Assembly: GCA_009646425.1 (NCBI GenBank)
Contig: WJBW01000003.1
Coordinates: 1 to 64,000, forward strand
Origin: Burkholderiales bacterium LSUCC0115
GTDB taxonomy: Bacteria > Pseudomonadota > Gammaproteobacteria > Burkholderiales > Burkholderiaceae_A
Direction of reading: 5' to 3'
Length of the DNA stretch: 64,000 nt
A program made the position numbers and the translations under genes. The notes under the pieces are model-generated. The model did no database searches. It saw nothing but the letters and a program-made list of their open reading frames with translations, and was not told the DNA's origin. Below are positions 7,487 through 15,770 of the stretch, piece by piece; position 1 is the stretch's first letter, and the number at the start of each line of letters is the position of its first letter.

Positions 7487-8730
7487 CCATGGTGCTTGAG
7501 AACCCCCCCAGTCTTCGTCTGCCACTGTCAGCTCGTCTTGCCTTGCGGCTATTGGGCAGCATCCATCACGGCCAATTGATCCTGTTCGGTCCAAACGGTT
7601 TTCGTCAGGTGTTTGGTCAGCGGTCCGAGCCCTGGCCCGGAGACCCTTGCGAGCCCGTCGAGCTGCATCTGTCGGACTGGTCCGTCTTGGGACAGGCACT
7701 GGCCAAGGGAGACATTGGGTTTGCTGAAGCCTACCTGCAAGGTCGCTGGACCACCAACCATCTGCCGGGCCTGCTGCGGCTTTTGGTTCGCAATCGACAC
7801 GCCGTTGAATCCGCCATTCAGGGCCGGGTCTGGGCTCTATTGATTGATCGACTGCAGCACATGCTGCGCGGAAACACCAAACGGCAGGCCCGAAAGAACA
7901 TCGAGGCCCACTATGACTTGGGCAATGCCTTCTACGCCCAATGGCTTGACCCCACGATGACCTACTCCAGCGCCCTCTTTGATCAGAAAGGCGCTTGGGA
8001 GAACCCGGTCAACCTGCAAGAGGGCCAGCATCGGAAAATGGACCGCGCCATCGCGGAACTGGGTGATCTGCATGATCAGACCACCACGCTTGAAATCGGC
8101 TGTGGCTGGGGTGGCCTGGCCATTCGTCGTTTGCAGCAACAAGCGGGCCGTCACGTTGGGATTACCTTGTCCCCCAGCCAACGGTCCTGGGCGCTCGAAG
8201 CGCTCTCAGACCAAGGGCTCTCATCACGCTGTGATATTCGGCTGCAGGACTATCGAGATGTTCACGAGTGTTTTGATGCGGTTGTCTCCATTGAAATGAT
8301 CGAGGCCGTTGGCCAGGCCTACTGGCCCAGTTATTTCGAGATGATCGATCGATGCCTGCGACCGGGTGGTCGGGCCGTGATTCAGGCCATCATCATTCAG
8401 GATCACTTGTTCGACCGATATCGCAAGGGAACCGATTTCATTCAGAAATACATCTTCCCGGGGGGCATGCTCATCAGCCCATCTGCTTTTGACCTTCAGG
8501 TTGGGGCCACCAGCTTGAAGAAAGTTCAGCAATTTAACTTTGGGCCGGACTACGCCCGAACGCTCAGAATCTGGCTCGAGAACTTCGATCAGCACTGGGC
8601 TGTCATGCAGGCACAAGGGTTTGATGAACGATTTGCCCGCATGTGGCGGTTTTACCTGGCTTACTGCGAAGCGGGTTTTCAGTCCGGAGACATCGATGTG
8701 GTTCAGTACACGCTTCAAAAACCGAACTAA
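7483..8730 (+). CDS. cfa: Cyclopropane-fatty-acid-synthase-like SAM methyltransferase
   Basis: A 415-residue methyltransferase acting on unsaturated phospholipid acyl chains with SAM. The SAM loop is LEIGCGWGGLA (203-213); NIEAHYDLGNAFY and KYIFPGGMLIS are family hallmarks. Compared with E. coli Cfa, the bicarbonate-coordinating residues are only partly kept: Glu (E274) and Tyr (Y357) remain, but Cys139 is Ser163 and His266 is Gln301. The enzyme may therefore methylate the double bond without closing a cyclopropane ring, as in methyl-branched or furan fatty-acid pathways. That reading is inference. The symbol names the family only. Confidence 0.88.
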   Translation: MTMVLENPPSLRLPLSARLALRLLGSIHHGQLILFGPNGFRQVFGQRSEPWPGDPCEPVELHLSDWSVLGQALAKGDIGFAEAYLQGRWTTNHLPGLLRLLVRNRHAVESAIQGRVWALLIDRLQHMLRGNTKRQARKNIEAHYDLGNAFYAQWLDPTMTYSSALFDQKGAWENPVNLQEGQHRKMDRAIAELGDLHDQTTTLEIGCGWGGLAIRRLQQQAGRHVGITLSPSQRSWALEALSDQGLSSRCDIRLQDYRDVHECFDAVVSIEMIEAVGQAYWPSYFEMIDRCLRPGGRAVIQAIIIQDHLFDRYRKGTDFIQKYIFPGGMLISPSAFDLQVGATSLKKVQQFNFGPDYARTLRIWLENFDQHWAVMQAQGFDERFARMWRFYLAYCEAGFQSGDIDVVQYTLQKPN

Positions 8731-9295
8731 TCCTTGGGTACGGGGGCTCATGGCTGCCACGGTGCTATGGTGTGTCATGTCGGGGCCTGCCATGGCCAAT
8801 CAAGTCAGCCAAGCCAATGGTCCTGATTCGTCTGACTGGTTGTCTTCCCGATACCAGACGCTCAAGCCTCTTGGGCAGGGAGAGCTCCGGTTCCTCGGGC
8901 TCAAGGTCTACAACGCCAGGCTCTTTGCTGAGCGGCCGGCTGGTTCGCAGCCTTCCGAGACCCTCTATGGTCAACCGTTTGCGCTACGGCTCATCTACGC
9001 GCGAAACATCAAAGGCCAAGACATCGCCAAACGGTCCGAAAAAGAAATGGTGCGCCTCATGGGTCGCGACCTGCCACAGGGCTGGCGCAATGCCCTGCAA
9101 CGCCTCTTTCCCGATGTGGCAGTCGGCGACGACATCACCGGTGTTTACCTGCCACAGCAAGGCGCCAGGTTCTACCTCAATGGCCGTCCCATCGGCATGC
9201 TTGAAGACCTCGAGTTGGCGCAGGGCTTCTTCGACATTTGGCTGTCTGAACGAACCCGGGAGCCCAGTCTGCGAGCCTCTCTGTTGGGCCTCTGA
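8696..9295 (+). CDS. Exported chalcone-isomerase-like domain protein
   Basis: A 199-residue protein with a signal peptide (hydrophobic run LMAATVLWCVMSGPAMA, about 18-34). The mature part has the pattern LGQGELRFLGLKVYNARLF, an LRLIYARNIKG strand and a GVYLPQQGARFYLNGRP strand, typical of bacterial chalcone-isomerase-like proteins, which lack demonstrated isomerase activity and may bind fatty acids. ATG 8696 is preferred because GGAG lies 7 bases upstream; it overlaps the methyltransferase by 35 bases. Part of the LitR-linked operon. Confidence 0.82.
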   Translation: MWFSTRFKNRTNPWVRGLMAATVLWCVMSGPAMANQVSQANGPDSSDWLSSRYQTLKPLGQGELRFLGLKVYNARLFAERPAGSQPSETLYGQPFALRLIYARNIKGQDIAKRSEKEMVRLMGRDLPQGWRNALQRLFPDVAVGDDITGVYLPQQGARFYLNGRPIGMLEDLELAQGFFDIWLSERTREPSLRASLLGL

Positions 9296-9300
9296 CAGCC

Positions 9301-10653
9301 ATGCTGCCCGAGCCAGCGCGAGAGCAGCCTCTCTCGTCTCTCTCCGCCGAGCAGCCTCTGACCCAGACTCAAATCTGGCGGTACGCCAGCGTCGGGGTGG
9401 TCACAGCGTCAGCCAGTCTTCCCCTTTACCTGCTGGTCCCCCACCTTTACGCCCAGACATTCGGGGCGTCCTTGGCGGCTGTTGGCCTCATCCTAATGGC
9501 AGTTCGCCTCCTAGACGCCTGGACAGACCCTTGGTTTGGACGGCTGATTGACCGGACCGAGGGGGCTCGTTTTCAGGTCTGGATCAGGCCGGCCTTGGTA
9601 GTCTTGGTCATCGGGTTTGTCGCGCTCTTCCTGCCGCCTGCTGGCCTGCTCAGCGATACCGCCTTGCTGATCTACCTTGCCATTTCGGCCAGTCTCATCT
9701 CCTTGGCCAACGGGATCGTCACCGTAGCGCACCAGTCCTGGCCTGTGCGGTGGAAGCCAGCGGCCCACCAACTGCCCGACCAAGTCCGACTGGTCAGTGC
9801 TCGAGAATGGCTAACGCTGGTCGGTGTCATCGTCTCAGCAGCCCTGGCAGCGGGCAACCAGCGAGTGGCGTTGAGCATCATCCTGATCGCTGCTGCCGGA
9901 CTCTCCTTCTGGCTGGTCGGAGGACTACCAGGCCAGGGCTCGGACGGCCATCCGGCGAGTGTTGGCCAAGCCCCTGCGCGCCCCGCATCCCCGGCATCCC
10001 CCGAACGCCTCGCTTCTCTCAATCAAGCAAACCCCATGAATCCCCACATGGTTCGTTTGCTGACCATGCTCACTGTGAACGCTCTGGCCAGTGCCATTCC
10101 AGCCACTTTGTTTTTATTTTTTGTCTCGGATTATTTTTTAGCCAGTCGGACCACTGCCTCGGTACTGCTGCTCACTTATTTTGTGAGCGCCTTGGTTGGT
10201 ATTGCGCTCTGGCAGAGACCTCTGGCCCGCCTGGGGCCCCATCGCATCATGACCACGGCCATGGTGATGGGCTGCCTGAGCTTTGTCTGGGTCTTGCTGT
10301 TGGCCCATGACGGCCTGATTGGTTTTGCGATCGTCTGTGTGCTGACTGGGCTGGCATTGGGAGCGGAATTGATCTGCCCGGCACTCCTCATCGGCCAGCA
10401 GCTGCAGGCCACGCCGCAGAGTCTCGGGCCCAGCCAATCAGCAACGATTTTTGGTCGGTGGCAGCTCTTGGCCAAATGCAGCCTGGCAGCGGCAGCTGGG
10501 CTTTGTCTGCCCGGTCTGGCGCTTCTCGGTTATGAGCCAGGAACCTCCGAAGGACTTGAGGGCTTGCTCTGGGTCTATGCTGGTCTGCCGTGTCTGCTCA
10601 AGCTTGTGGCCATCGGCCTGCAGTCGAAGATCCCCACCACCCCCTTACCTTAA
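9301..10653 (+). CDS. MFS transporter of the GPH/MelB type
   Basis: A 450-residue, multi-span inner-membrane transporter with about 12 hydrophobic segments. The loop LLDAWTDPWFGRLIDRT after the second helix matches the DAxxDPxxGxxSDR signature of glycoside-pentoside-hexuronide/cation symporters. Starts ATG 9301, six bases after the previous stop. MFS genes of this kind recur in the FAD oxidoreductase-DUF1365-cfa clusters; a sugar substrate is unlikely in this context, and a lipid or lipid-related substrate is possible but unproven. Confidence 0.88.
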   Translation: MLPEPAREQPLSSLSAEQPLTQTQIWRYASVGVVTASASLPLYLLVPHLYAQTFGASLAAVGLILMAVRLLDAWTDPWFGRLIDRTEGARFQVWIRPALVVLVIGFVALFLPPAGLLSDTALLIYLAISASLISLANGIVTVAHQSWPVRWKPAAHQLPDQVRLVSAREWLTLVGVIVSAALAAGNQRVALSIILIAAAGLSFWLVGGLPGQGSDGHPASVGQAPARPASPASPERLASLNQANPMNPHMVRLLTMLTVNALASAIPATLFLFFVSDYFLASRTTASVLLLTYFVSALVGIALWQRPLARLGPHRIMTTAMVMGCLSFVWVLLLAHDGLIGFAIVCVLTGLALGAELICPALLIGQQLQATPQSLGPSQSATIFGRWQLLAKCSLAAAAGLCLPGLALLGYEPGTSEGLEGLLWVYAGLPCLLKLVAIGLQSKIPTTPLP

Positions 10654-10673
10654 ACCGCAGAGGAGCCCTTGCA

Positions 10674-11234
10674 ATGATGCTGTCCTGGATCCGTTGTACC
10701 TTGTTCAAATGGATTGTGCTGTTAACCCCCTTGGCCCTATCGGGCTGCGCGAGCTCCGACATGAATCAATATGCCAACGAAAAACCACAACTGGACTTGG
10801 CCCAGTACTTTGGTGGCCAGACCACCGGCTGGGGCATGGTGCAAGACCGGTTTGGAAACGTCACGCGCCGATTTGTCGTCCAAATCGAAGGACGGTTCGA
10901 AGGGGACCAGGGCATACTGGATGAAAAATTCGAGTGGTCAGATGGCGAAAAACAACAGCGCATCTGGCGCCTGAAAAAAGTAGGGAGCCACCAGTGGTCC
11001 GGGCAGGCCGATGATGTCATCGGACAGGCCACGGGGGACATCAGCGGCAACGTCCTGCGCTGGCGATACACCCTGGCGGTTCCGATCAAAGGGACGACCT
11101 TGCACATGCAATTTGACGACGTGATGGTGCTGATCGACGACCAGGTCATGCTCAATCGAGCGGTTTTTAGCAAGTGGGGCATTCGCCTCGGTGAGGTCAG
11201 TCTGTCCTTCCGTAAGCCTGGTCAGAACCCCTGA
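10674..11234 (+). CDS. DUF3833 lipoprotein
   Basis: A 186-residue predicted lipoprotein: the N-terminal signal MMLSWIRCTLFKWIVLLTP ends in the lipobox LSGC (Cys 24-25 region), after which the protein should be lipidated in the inner or outer membrane. The rest is a small beta-rich domain (FGGQTTGWGMVQDRFGNVTRR) matching DUF3833. Start chosen at ATG 10674 with GCAGAGGAG upstream; a second ATG follows at once. The family is a regular member of the light/photo-oxidative lipid cluster. Biochemical role unknown. Confidence 0.88.
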   Translation: MMLSWIRCTLFKWIVLLTPLALSGCASSDMNQYANEKPQLDLAQYFGGQTTGWGMVQDRFGNVTRRFVVQIEGRFEGDQGILDEKFEWSDGEKQQRIWRLKKVGSHQWSGQADDVIGQATGDISGNVLRWRYTLAVPIKGTTLHMQFDDVMVLIDDQVMLNRAVFSKWGIRLGEVSLSFRKPGQNP

Positions 11235-11235
11235 G

Positions 11236-12060
11236 ATGTTGTCGAGTAACACGCCCATTGTGGATTGGTCCGACCGAACCGTCTGGCTGATCGGCGCCTC
11301 CGACGGGATTGGCTTGGCCCTGGGCCAACTCCTGCAGACCCGGGGGGCAACCCTGGTCGTGTCAGCCCGGCGGGCAGAGGCCCTCGCACAACACTTCCCC
11401 GACCCGGCCGTGCTCAAACTGCCACTCGATGTCAACGATTCGGACGCCATGAGACTTGCCGTAGAGCAGCTGCAAGCCAAGCACCACCTACCGGATGTGG
11501 TGGTCTGGATGGTTGGCCAATACGAGCCAACTGCCCTGCTAGACCTGTCCCCGCAGGCCGCCAAGGCCGTTTTGCAGACCAATCTATTGTCAGCCTACGA
11601 CGCGTTGGCCGCAGTGCTGCCAGCCTGGCGGCATCAACTGGCGAGTGCCCATCAGGTCGGTCAAGGGGCGGGCAAGCGTTGGCCACGCCCTCACTGGGTG
11701 TTTGTCTCCAGTGTGGCCGGCTACCGTGGCCTGCCAAGGGCCGCCGACTACGGCGCCTCCAAGGCAGGGCTTAGTCACCTGGCCCAAGTGGCTCATATTG
11801 AACTCAAGCCCATAGGCATGGACGTCTCGCTGGTGTCTCCGGGCTTTGTATCAACGCGACTCACGGCGAAGAATTCATTCAAGATGCCTGCGGTCATCAC
11901 ACCAGAGCAGGCGGCCCACTCCATCCTAAAAGGTCTGGCCAAGGGTCAATTCGAAATTCACTTTCCCAAACGGCTCAGCCTGCTGCTCAAGCTGCTCGGA
12001 CTGCTGCCCATCGGGCTCTATCTGCGACTTATCCAGGCCATTAACCCTCGCCAATCCTAA
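11236..12060 (+). CDS. Short-chain dehydrogenase/reductase
   Basis: A 274-residue classical SDR. The cofactor-binding motif is GASDGIGLALG (TGxxxGIG type), the catalytic residues are in VSSVAGYRGLPRAADYGASKAGL (Ser, YxxxK), and VSPGFVSTRLT follows as usual. A C-terminal hydrophobic run (LLLKLLGLLPIGLYL) suggests membrane association, fitting a lipid or polyprenol-like substrate. ATG 11236 follows the lipoprotein stop by one base. SDR genes of this type close the DUF1365-cfa clusters in many proteobacteria. Confidence 0.9.
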   Translation: MLSSNTPIVDWSDRTVWLIGASDGIGLALGQLLQTRGATLVVSARRAEALAQHFPDPAVLKLPLDVNDSDAMRLAVEQLQAKHHLPDVVVWMVGQYEPTALLDLSPQAAKAVLQTNLLSAYDALAAVLPAWRHQLASAHQVGQGAGKRWPRPHWVFVSSVAGYRGLPRAADYGASKAGLSHLAQVAHIELKPIGMDVSLVSPGFVSTRLTAKNSFKMPAVITPEQAAHSILKGLAKGQFEIHFPKRLSLLLKLLGLLPIGLYLRLIQAINPRQS

Positions 12061-12070
12061 GCGATCCGTC

Positions 12071-12598
12071 ATGAACACCCCCCCAGACACGGCGCCCCCA
12101 ACCGCACCGACTGCATCAAACCCAGTCCAGTGGGTGGAGGCCTTTCAGGACGCGTTCTCTTTGGCCGCGGGCTCACTCAGCACCAGCAGCCTCGAGGCCT
12201 TTGTGGGGTTTTACGCGAAGGACGCAACCTTCATAGACCCATTTGCGACGCTCTGCGGACGCGACCAGATCCAAGCCAGCTACCTCAGCATGCTGACCAA
12301 CCTCCACCAAGCCCGATTCAGCTGCGGAGATTGGGCCATGGCCCCCAAGCGTCAAGATGGCGCTGCCCGAATGATTCTCACCTGGGATTTCCATTTTCGA
12401 GTACGGCCGACCGGCCCCGAAGTCTGCATCCCCGGCGCCAGCTGGCTGGAGCTAGACCCCACCAGTCACTTGATTACCCATCACAGGGATTACTGGGATG
12501 CCAGCGAGCTCTTGGCCGCCCTCCCGGGGCTGGGCTGGCTGATTCGGGGTGTCAAAAAACGAGTGGCGGCAGCCGGTCACGTCATGGAAAAGTCTTAA
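12071..12598 (+). CDS. NTF2-like (SnoaL-type) small-domain protein
   Basis: A 175-residue protein with an NTF2-like cone fold suggested by LEAFVGFYAKDATFIDPFA, FSCGDWAMAPKR, a beta-rich MILTWDFHFRVRP, and an aromatic/acidic end (HRDYWDASELLA). This fold binds small hydrophobic ligands or acts as an isomerase or accessory subunit. No catalytic residues can be assigned. It starts 10 bases after the SDR and is probably the last gene of the LitR-linked operon. Confidence 0.82.
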   Translation: MNTPPDTAPPTAPTASNPVQWVEAFQDAFSLAAGSLSTSSLEAFVGFYAKDATFIDPFATLCGRDQIQASYLSMLTNLHQARFSCGDWAMAPKRQDGAARMILTWDFHFRVRPTGPEVCIPGASWLELDPTSHLITHHRDYWDASELLAALPGLGWLIRGVKKRVAAAGHVMEKS

Positions 12599-12639
12599 AA
12601 GATGCCTAGAATCCTATTATTTGACCTAGGGATTCCACC

Positions 12640-13524
12640 ATGAAGACCGTTCCCGCCGACCAAATGCTCTACCCAGACCTGTTCCGTGCCTTTGAGCGCG
12701 TTCGTTGGGATCTAGAAAAAGACATCCCCTGGGATCAGTTTGACCCGAACAAGCTGACCGATGAGCAGGCCATGACGATCAAGATGAATGCCATCACCGA
12801 ATGGGCTGCTCTGCCGGCTACGGAGATGTTTCTGCGCGACAACCGAGACGACAGTGACTTCTCTGCCTTCATGTCGGTCTGGTTCTACGAGGAGCAGAAA
12901 CACAGCCTGGTCCTCATGGAGTATCTGCGTCGTTTCAAACCAGAGATGCTACCCACCGAGGCTGAGCTGCATGCCGTTCGATTTGATTTTGATCCCGCGC
13001 CAGCACTCGAAACCCTGATGCTCCACTTCTGCGGCGAGATTCGACTCAACCACTGGTACCGCTGTGCTGCAGAGTGGCATACGGAGCCTGTCATCAAGGC
13101 CATCTACGAAACGATTGCCAAAGACGAAGCTCGTCATGGGGGTGCTTACCTTCGCTACATGAAGAAGGCCCTCGCGCAGACAGGCGACTTGGCCAGGGCT
13201 GCTTTTGCCAAAATTGGCGTGCTCATGGCCTCGGCCAGCCGAACCAGCAAGGCGCTCCACCCTACCAACTTACACGTCAACCAAGCTTTGTTCCCCAATG
13301 ACACCGTCCAGAGTCGAATGCCAGAACCTGGCTGGCTCGAGCGCTGGTTGGATCAGCAGATTGTGTTTGACAGTGGCTGGGAAAAGAAAGTCGCTGAGAG
13401 AATCCTGCACAACCTCAGCCTGCTGTTTGAGCAACCCTTTCAGACGGTTCAAGAGCTCAACCGGTTTCGCAAACAAGCCCTGGCAAAACTAGAGGCCTCG
13501 AGCGCACAGCCCGCGGCCGCATGA
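12640..13524 (+). CDS. Ferritin-like di-iron protein (acyl-ACP desaturase-like)
   Basis: A 294-residue, all-helical protein with two di-iron ligand motifs: E85-x-x-H88 (YEEQKH) and E163-x-x-H166 (KDEARH), plus candidate bridging carboxylates E54/E62 and E133. This pattern fits ferritin-like oxygenases related to stearoyl-ACP desaturase. The 41-base gap after the NTF2-like gene contains a TATTAT (12615-12620) that could be a -10 box, so it may have its own promoter. Its end overlaps rfaE2 (ATGA). Substrate unknown; a role in fatty-acid oxidation would fit the neighbouring lipid genes. Confidence 0.82.
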   Translation: MKTVPADQMLYPDLFRAFERVRWDLEKDIPWDQFDPNKLTDEQAMTIKMNAITEWAALPATEMFLRDNRDDSDFSAFMSVWFYEEQKHSLVLMEYLRRFKPEMLPTEAELHAVRFDFDPAPALETLMLHFCGEIRLNHWYRCAAEWHTEPVIKAIYETIAKDEARHGGAYLRYMKKALAQTGDLARAAFAKIGVLMASASRTSKALHPTNLHVNQALFPNDTVQSRMPEPGWLERWLDQQIVFDSGWEKKVAERILHNLSLLFEQPFQTVQELNRFRKQALAKLEASSAQPAAA

Positions 13525-14027
13525 CCCCCAGCTTCGAAACCAAGGTGTTCGCGGGGCTGCAGACATCCGGGCTGCCCAACGCCGCCTTGCGAGAAGCCCT
13601 CGATCGACTGCCCAGGCCACTGGTCTTTACCAACGGGGTGTTTGACCTGCTACACCGAGGACATGTCACTTATCTGGCACAGGCTCGGGCAGCCGGCGCG
13701 AGCCTCGTGGTGGCCCTTAACAGCGACGAGTCCGTGCGCCGCCTGGGCAAAGGCGATGATCGGCCGATCAATCGGCTAGAGGACAGACAAGCTGTGTTGG
13801 CAGCGCTGGAGTCCGTGAGTCTCGTCACCAGTTTCCAGGAGGACACCCCTCTCGACCTCATCCTGGCCGTGATGCCAGACGTCTTGGTCAAGGGTGGGGA
13901 CTGGTCGGTGGATCAGATCGTTGGGGCCCAAGAGGTCCGCGCCCATGGTGGCCGCGTGCTGTCCATCGCCTTTGAGCATCAGCGATCTACGACTGCCACT
14001 CTCCAGAAAATTCGGCAAGCAGGCTAA
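13521..14027 (+). CDS. rfaE2: D-glycero-beta-D-manno-heptose 1-phosphate adenylyltransferase
   Basis: A 168-residue stand-alone adenylyltransferase that makes ADP-heptose for the lipopolysaccharide inner core. Nucleotidyltransferase signature FTNGVFDLLHRGHVTYL (HxGH type), NSDESVRRLGKGDDRPIN and VLVKGGDWSVDQIVGA are diagnostic. It corresponds to the C-terminal domain of E. coli HldE, so the kinase must be a separate gene (rfaE1) elsewhere. ATG overlaps the preceding stop. The 3' end overlaps the convergent coaX by 41 bases. Confidence 0.95.
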   Translation: MTPSFETKVFAGLQTSGLPNAALREALDRLPRPLVFTNGVFDLLHRGHVTYLAQARAAGASLVVALNSDESVRRLGKGDDRPINRLEDRQAVLAALESVSLVTSFQEDTPLDLILAVMPDVLVKGGDWSVDQIVGAQEVRAHGGRVLSIAFEHQRSTTATLQKIRQAG

Positions 14028-14934
14028 GGCCTGTTAAGACCAGGTCCGAGGCCTCGCCGGCCTGGGCAAGGGGCAGCGTCATGCCCTGGGTGGCAGCTGC
14101 CCTCACCGCACAAGCCCTCACCGAATAGGCCTCGAGCCAGTCTTTTGCGTGGCCCCCATGAACTGCCACCCCATGCACGGGGCCCAGCCAATCAATCGCC
14201 CCCACCTGAGCGGCTGCGATGCCAGCGCCAATCGCAGCGATTGAGCTGGTCGGCATCTCTGGTCCCACCACATGATCACGCGCCGCGTTGACGTAATCGG
14301 CCAGGTCAGCCGTCTGTGTAGCGAGACCCGATCGCATCAATTCGAAGCCTGGGTAGATCAGGCCACCGGACATGTCACCTTTGATCTCCGACCCCTGTTG
14401 ACGCAAGACCAGACCATCGACCACCGTCGCCGTCCCTGCGGAGATCAATGCCAAACGACGGCCATCAAGCCCAGAGCCAAGCCATGACGGCCACGGCTTT
14501 GGCCACTGCTGCCTGGCCAACAAACCCAATAGGCCCAATGCGGCCAACCATCGGTCTACCCCCATGCGCTCCGGCTCTGCATATGGTTGCCGAAGGCTAA
14601 TCAGAGACTCGTGCATCGCCAGGTCGAGGCTGGCCAACGAACGAACCCATGTCACGGAGAGTTGGTGTCGCTCTTCAAGCCAATCCGTCAACCAGGCCTT
14701 GACCGCCGGGGCTCCCACTGCACCCCCAAAAACGCGCGTCACGGGCACTGAGCCCGCGCCGAGTTGGACACCGGTCAACGCTTGGTTCAACTGGTCCACA
14801 AGAGAATCCCCCCGCAAGTCCTCAACGCAACGAGCGGGGCCATGGCCCTGTGCCAGGACTTGAGAATCCTGAGTCAGCCACCATTTCAATCGCGTGTTGC
14901 CCAGGTCGAGCAACAAAGTGGTCTCGGTTCGCAT
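13987..14934 (-). CDS. coaX: Type III pantothenate kinase
   Basis: A 315-residue kinase for the first step of coenzyme A synthesis. The N-terminal phosphate loop TLLLDLGNTRLKWWL, the DRWLAALG region and the phosphate-2 region ISAGTATVVDGLV are typical of CoaX, which is feedback-insensitive and ATP-demanding. ATG 14934 overlaps the birA stop as TGATG, so translation is coupled. The birA-coaX pair is common in betaproteobacteria. The family is usually about 250 residues; the excess lies in loops around the DRW and C-terminal regions. Confidence 0.92.
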   Translation of the reverse strand: MRTETTLLLDLGNTRLKWWLTQDSQVLAQGHGPARCVEDLRGDSLVDQLNQALTGVQLGAGSVPVTRVFGGAVGAPAVKAWLTDWLEERHQLSVTWVRSLASLDLAMHESLISLRQPYAEPERMGVDRWLAALGLLGLLARQQWPKPWPSWLGSGLDGRRLALISAGTATVVDGLVLRQQGSEIKGDMSGGLIYPGFELMRSGLATQTADLADYVNAARDHVVGPEMPTSSIAAIGAGIAAAQVGAIDWLGPVHGVAVHGGHAKDWLEAYSVRACAVRAAATQGMTLPLAQAGEASDLVLTGLSLLAEFSGEWQS

Positions 14935-15764
14935 CACGCCATCTCCCGGCCAGCCGACTGGCTCAAGCTCACAATCCGGGCCTCGCCCACATGAAAACGC
15001 TGCGAGCCGGTCTCCGTGCGAAGGCAAAAAGCCCCGTCCTCTGCCAGGCCCTCTGCCCGGCCCGATACCCGCTGCCCATCAGCCAGACAGACTTCCACGA
15101 CATGGTCCTTCAGGCCATCTCGCTGACGACAAAAAGCCATGGACTGCCGCAAGCAAGCATCTCTATGCTCGACTGTCTGACAGCCTTCTAGGTCAGCCAG
15201 CCAGCTCATGATCTGGCTCGCAATGGGACGCGCCAGATCCCGTGCGCGATGGCCATCAAATGCCGAGCCCATGGCATCAAACAGGCCGGTCGCCGACAGA
15301 TGAGCGGGGCAACGACCAGCCCAGCGGCCGTTGAGTCCGACGCCAATGAGCCACCACCAACGGCCGACCAGACGGCGACGCTCCACCAAGAGTCCAGCCA
15401 CCTTATGTCGATCGAGCCAAAGATCATTGGGCCACTTGATCTGCAACCCATCGTTGACACCCAGCTCCGATTCAATGGCCCGAAGCACCACCCCTATGAG
15501 ATGCGCGGGCCATGGTGTACGACCCCTCAGGGCCAAATCGGCCAACCCGTCAGTCAGCGGCCAGGCACAGGTCAAAGCAAGGCTGTCAGCGGCCAACTCC
15601 CAAAGCCGCCCGTGACTACCCCGGCCTGCAGACTGACAGCCGCTAAACAAGGCCAGTGGCTGCGGCTCATGAGAGGGGCCTCTCTCAATGAGACGAGCTG
15701 CAACTTGGTCTTGCGTCGAATCTGGAAGGTGGGTCTCGTCCAACGTCCACATGCTTGGCATCAT
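14934..15764 (-). CDS. birA: Biotin-[acetyl-CoA-carboxylase] ligase, monofunctional
   Basis: A 276-residue enzyme that activates biotin with ATP and attaches it to the biotin carboxyl carrier protein. Motifs: STQDQ near residue 16, the biotinyl-AMP loop SAGRGSHGRLW, and KWPNDLWLDRHKVAGLLVE with the catalytic Lys. There is no N-terminal helix-turn-helix, so it should not repress biotin genes, unlike E. coli BirA. Start ATG 15764 (or the adjacent ATG 15761), only 6 bases from the divergent vanZ start. Confidence 0.93.
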   Translation of the reverse strand: MMPSMWTLDETHLPDSTQDQVAARLIERGPSHEPQPLALFSGCQSAGRGSHGRLWELAADSLALTCAWPLTDGLADLALRGRTPWPAHLIGVVLRAIESELGVNDGLQIKWPNDLWLDRHKVAGLLVERRRLVGRWWWLIGVGLNGRWAGRCPAHLSATGLFDAMGSAFDGHRARDLARPIASQIMSWLADLEGCQTVEHRDACLRQSMAFCRQRDGLKDHVVEVCLADGQRVSGRAEGLAEDGAFCLRTETGSQRFHVGEARIVSLSQSAGREMA

Positions 15765-15770
15765 ACGGCT

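Noticed and set aside
8643-9551. Open frame of 302 codons across the methyltransferase-chalcone-isomerase-MFS junctions
   Set aside because: It spans three well-supported genes in a different frame and has Ser/Arg-rich composition.
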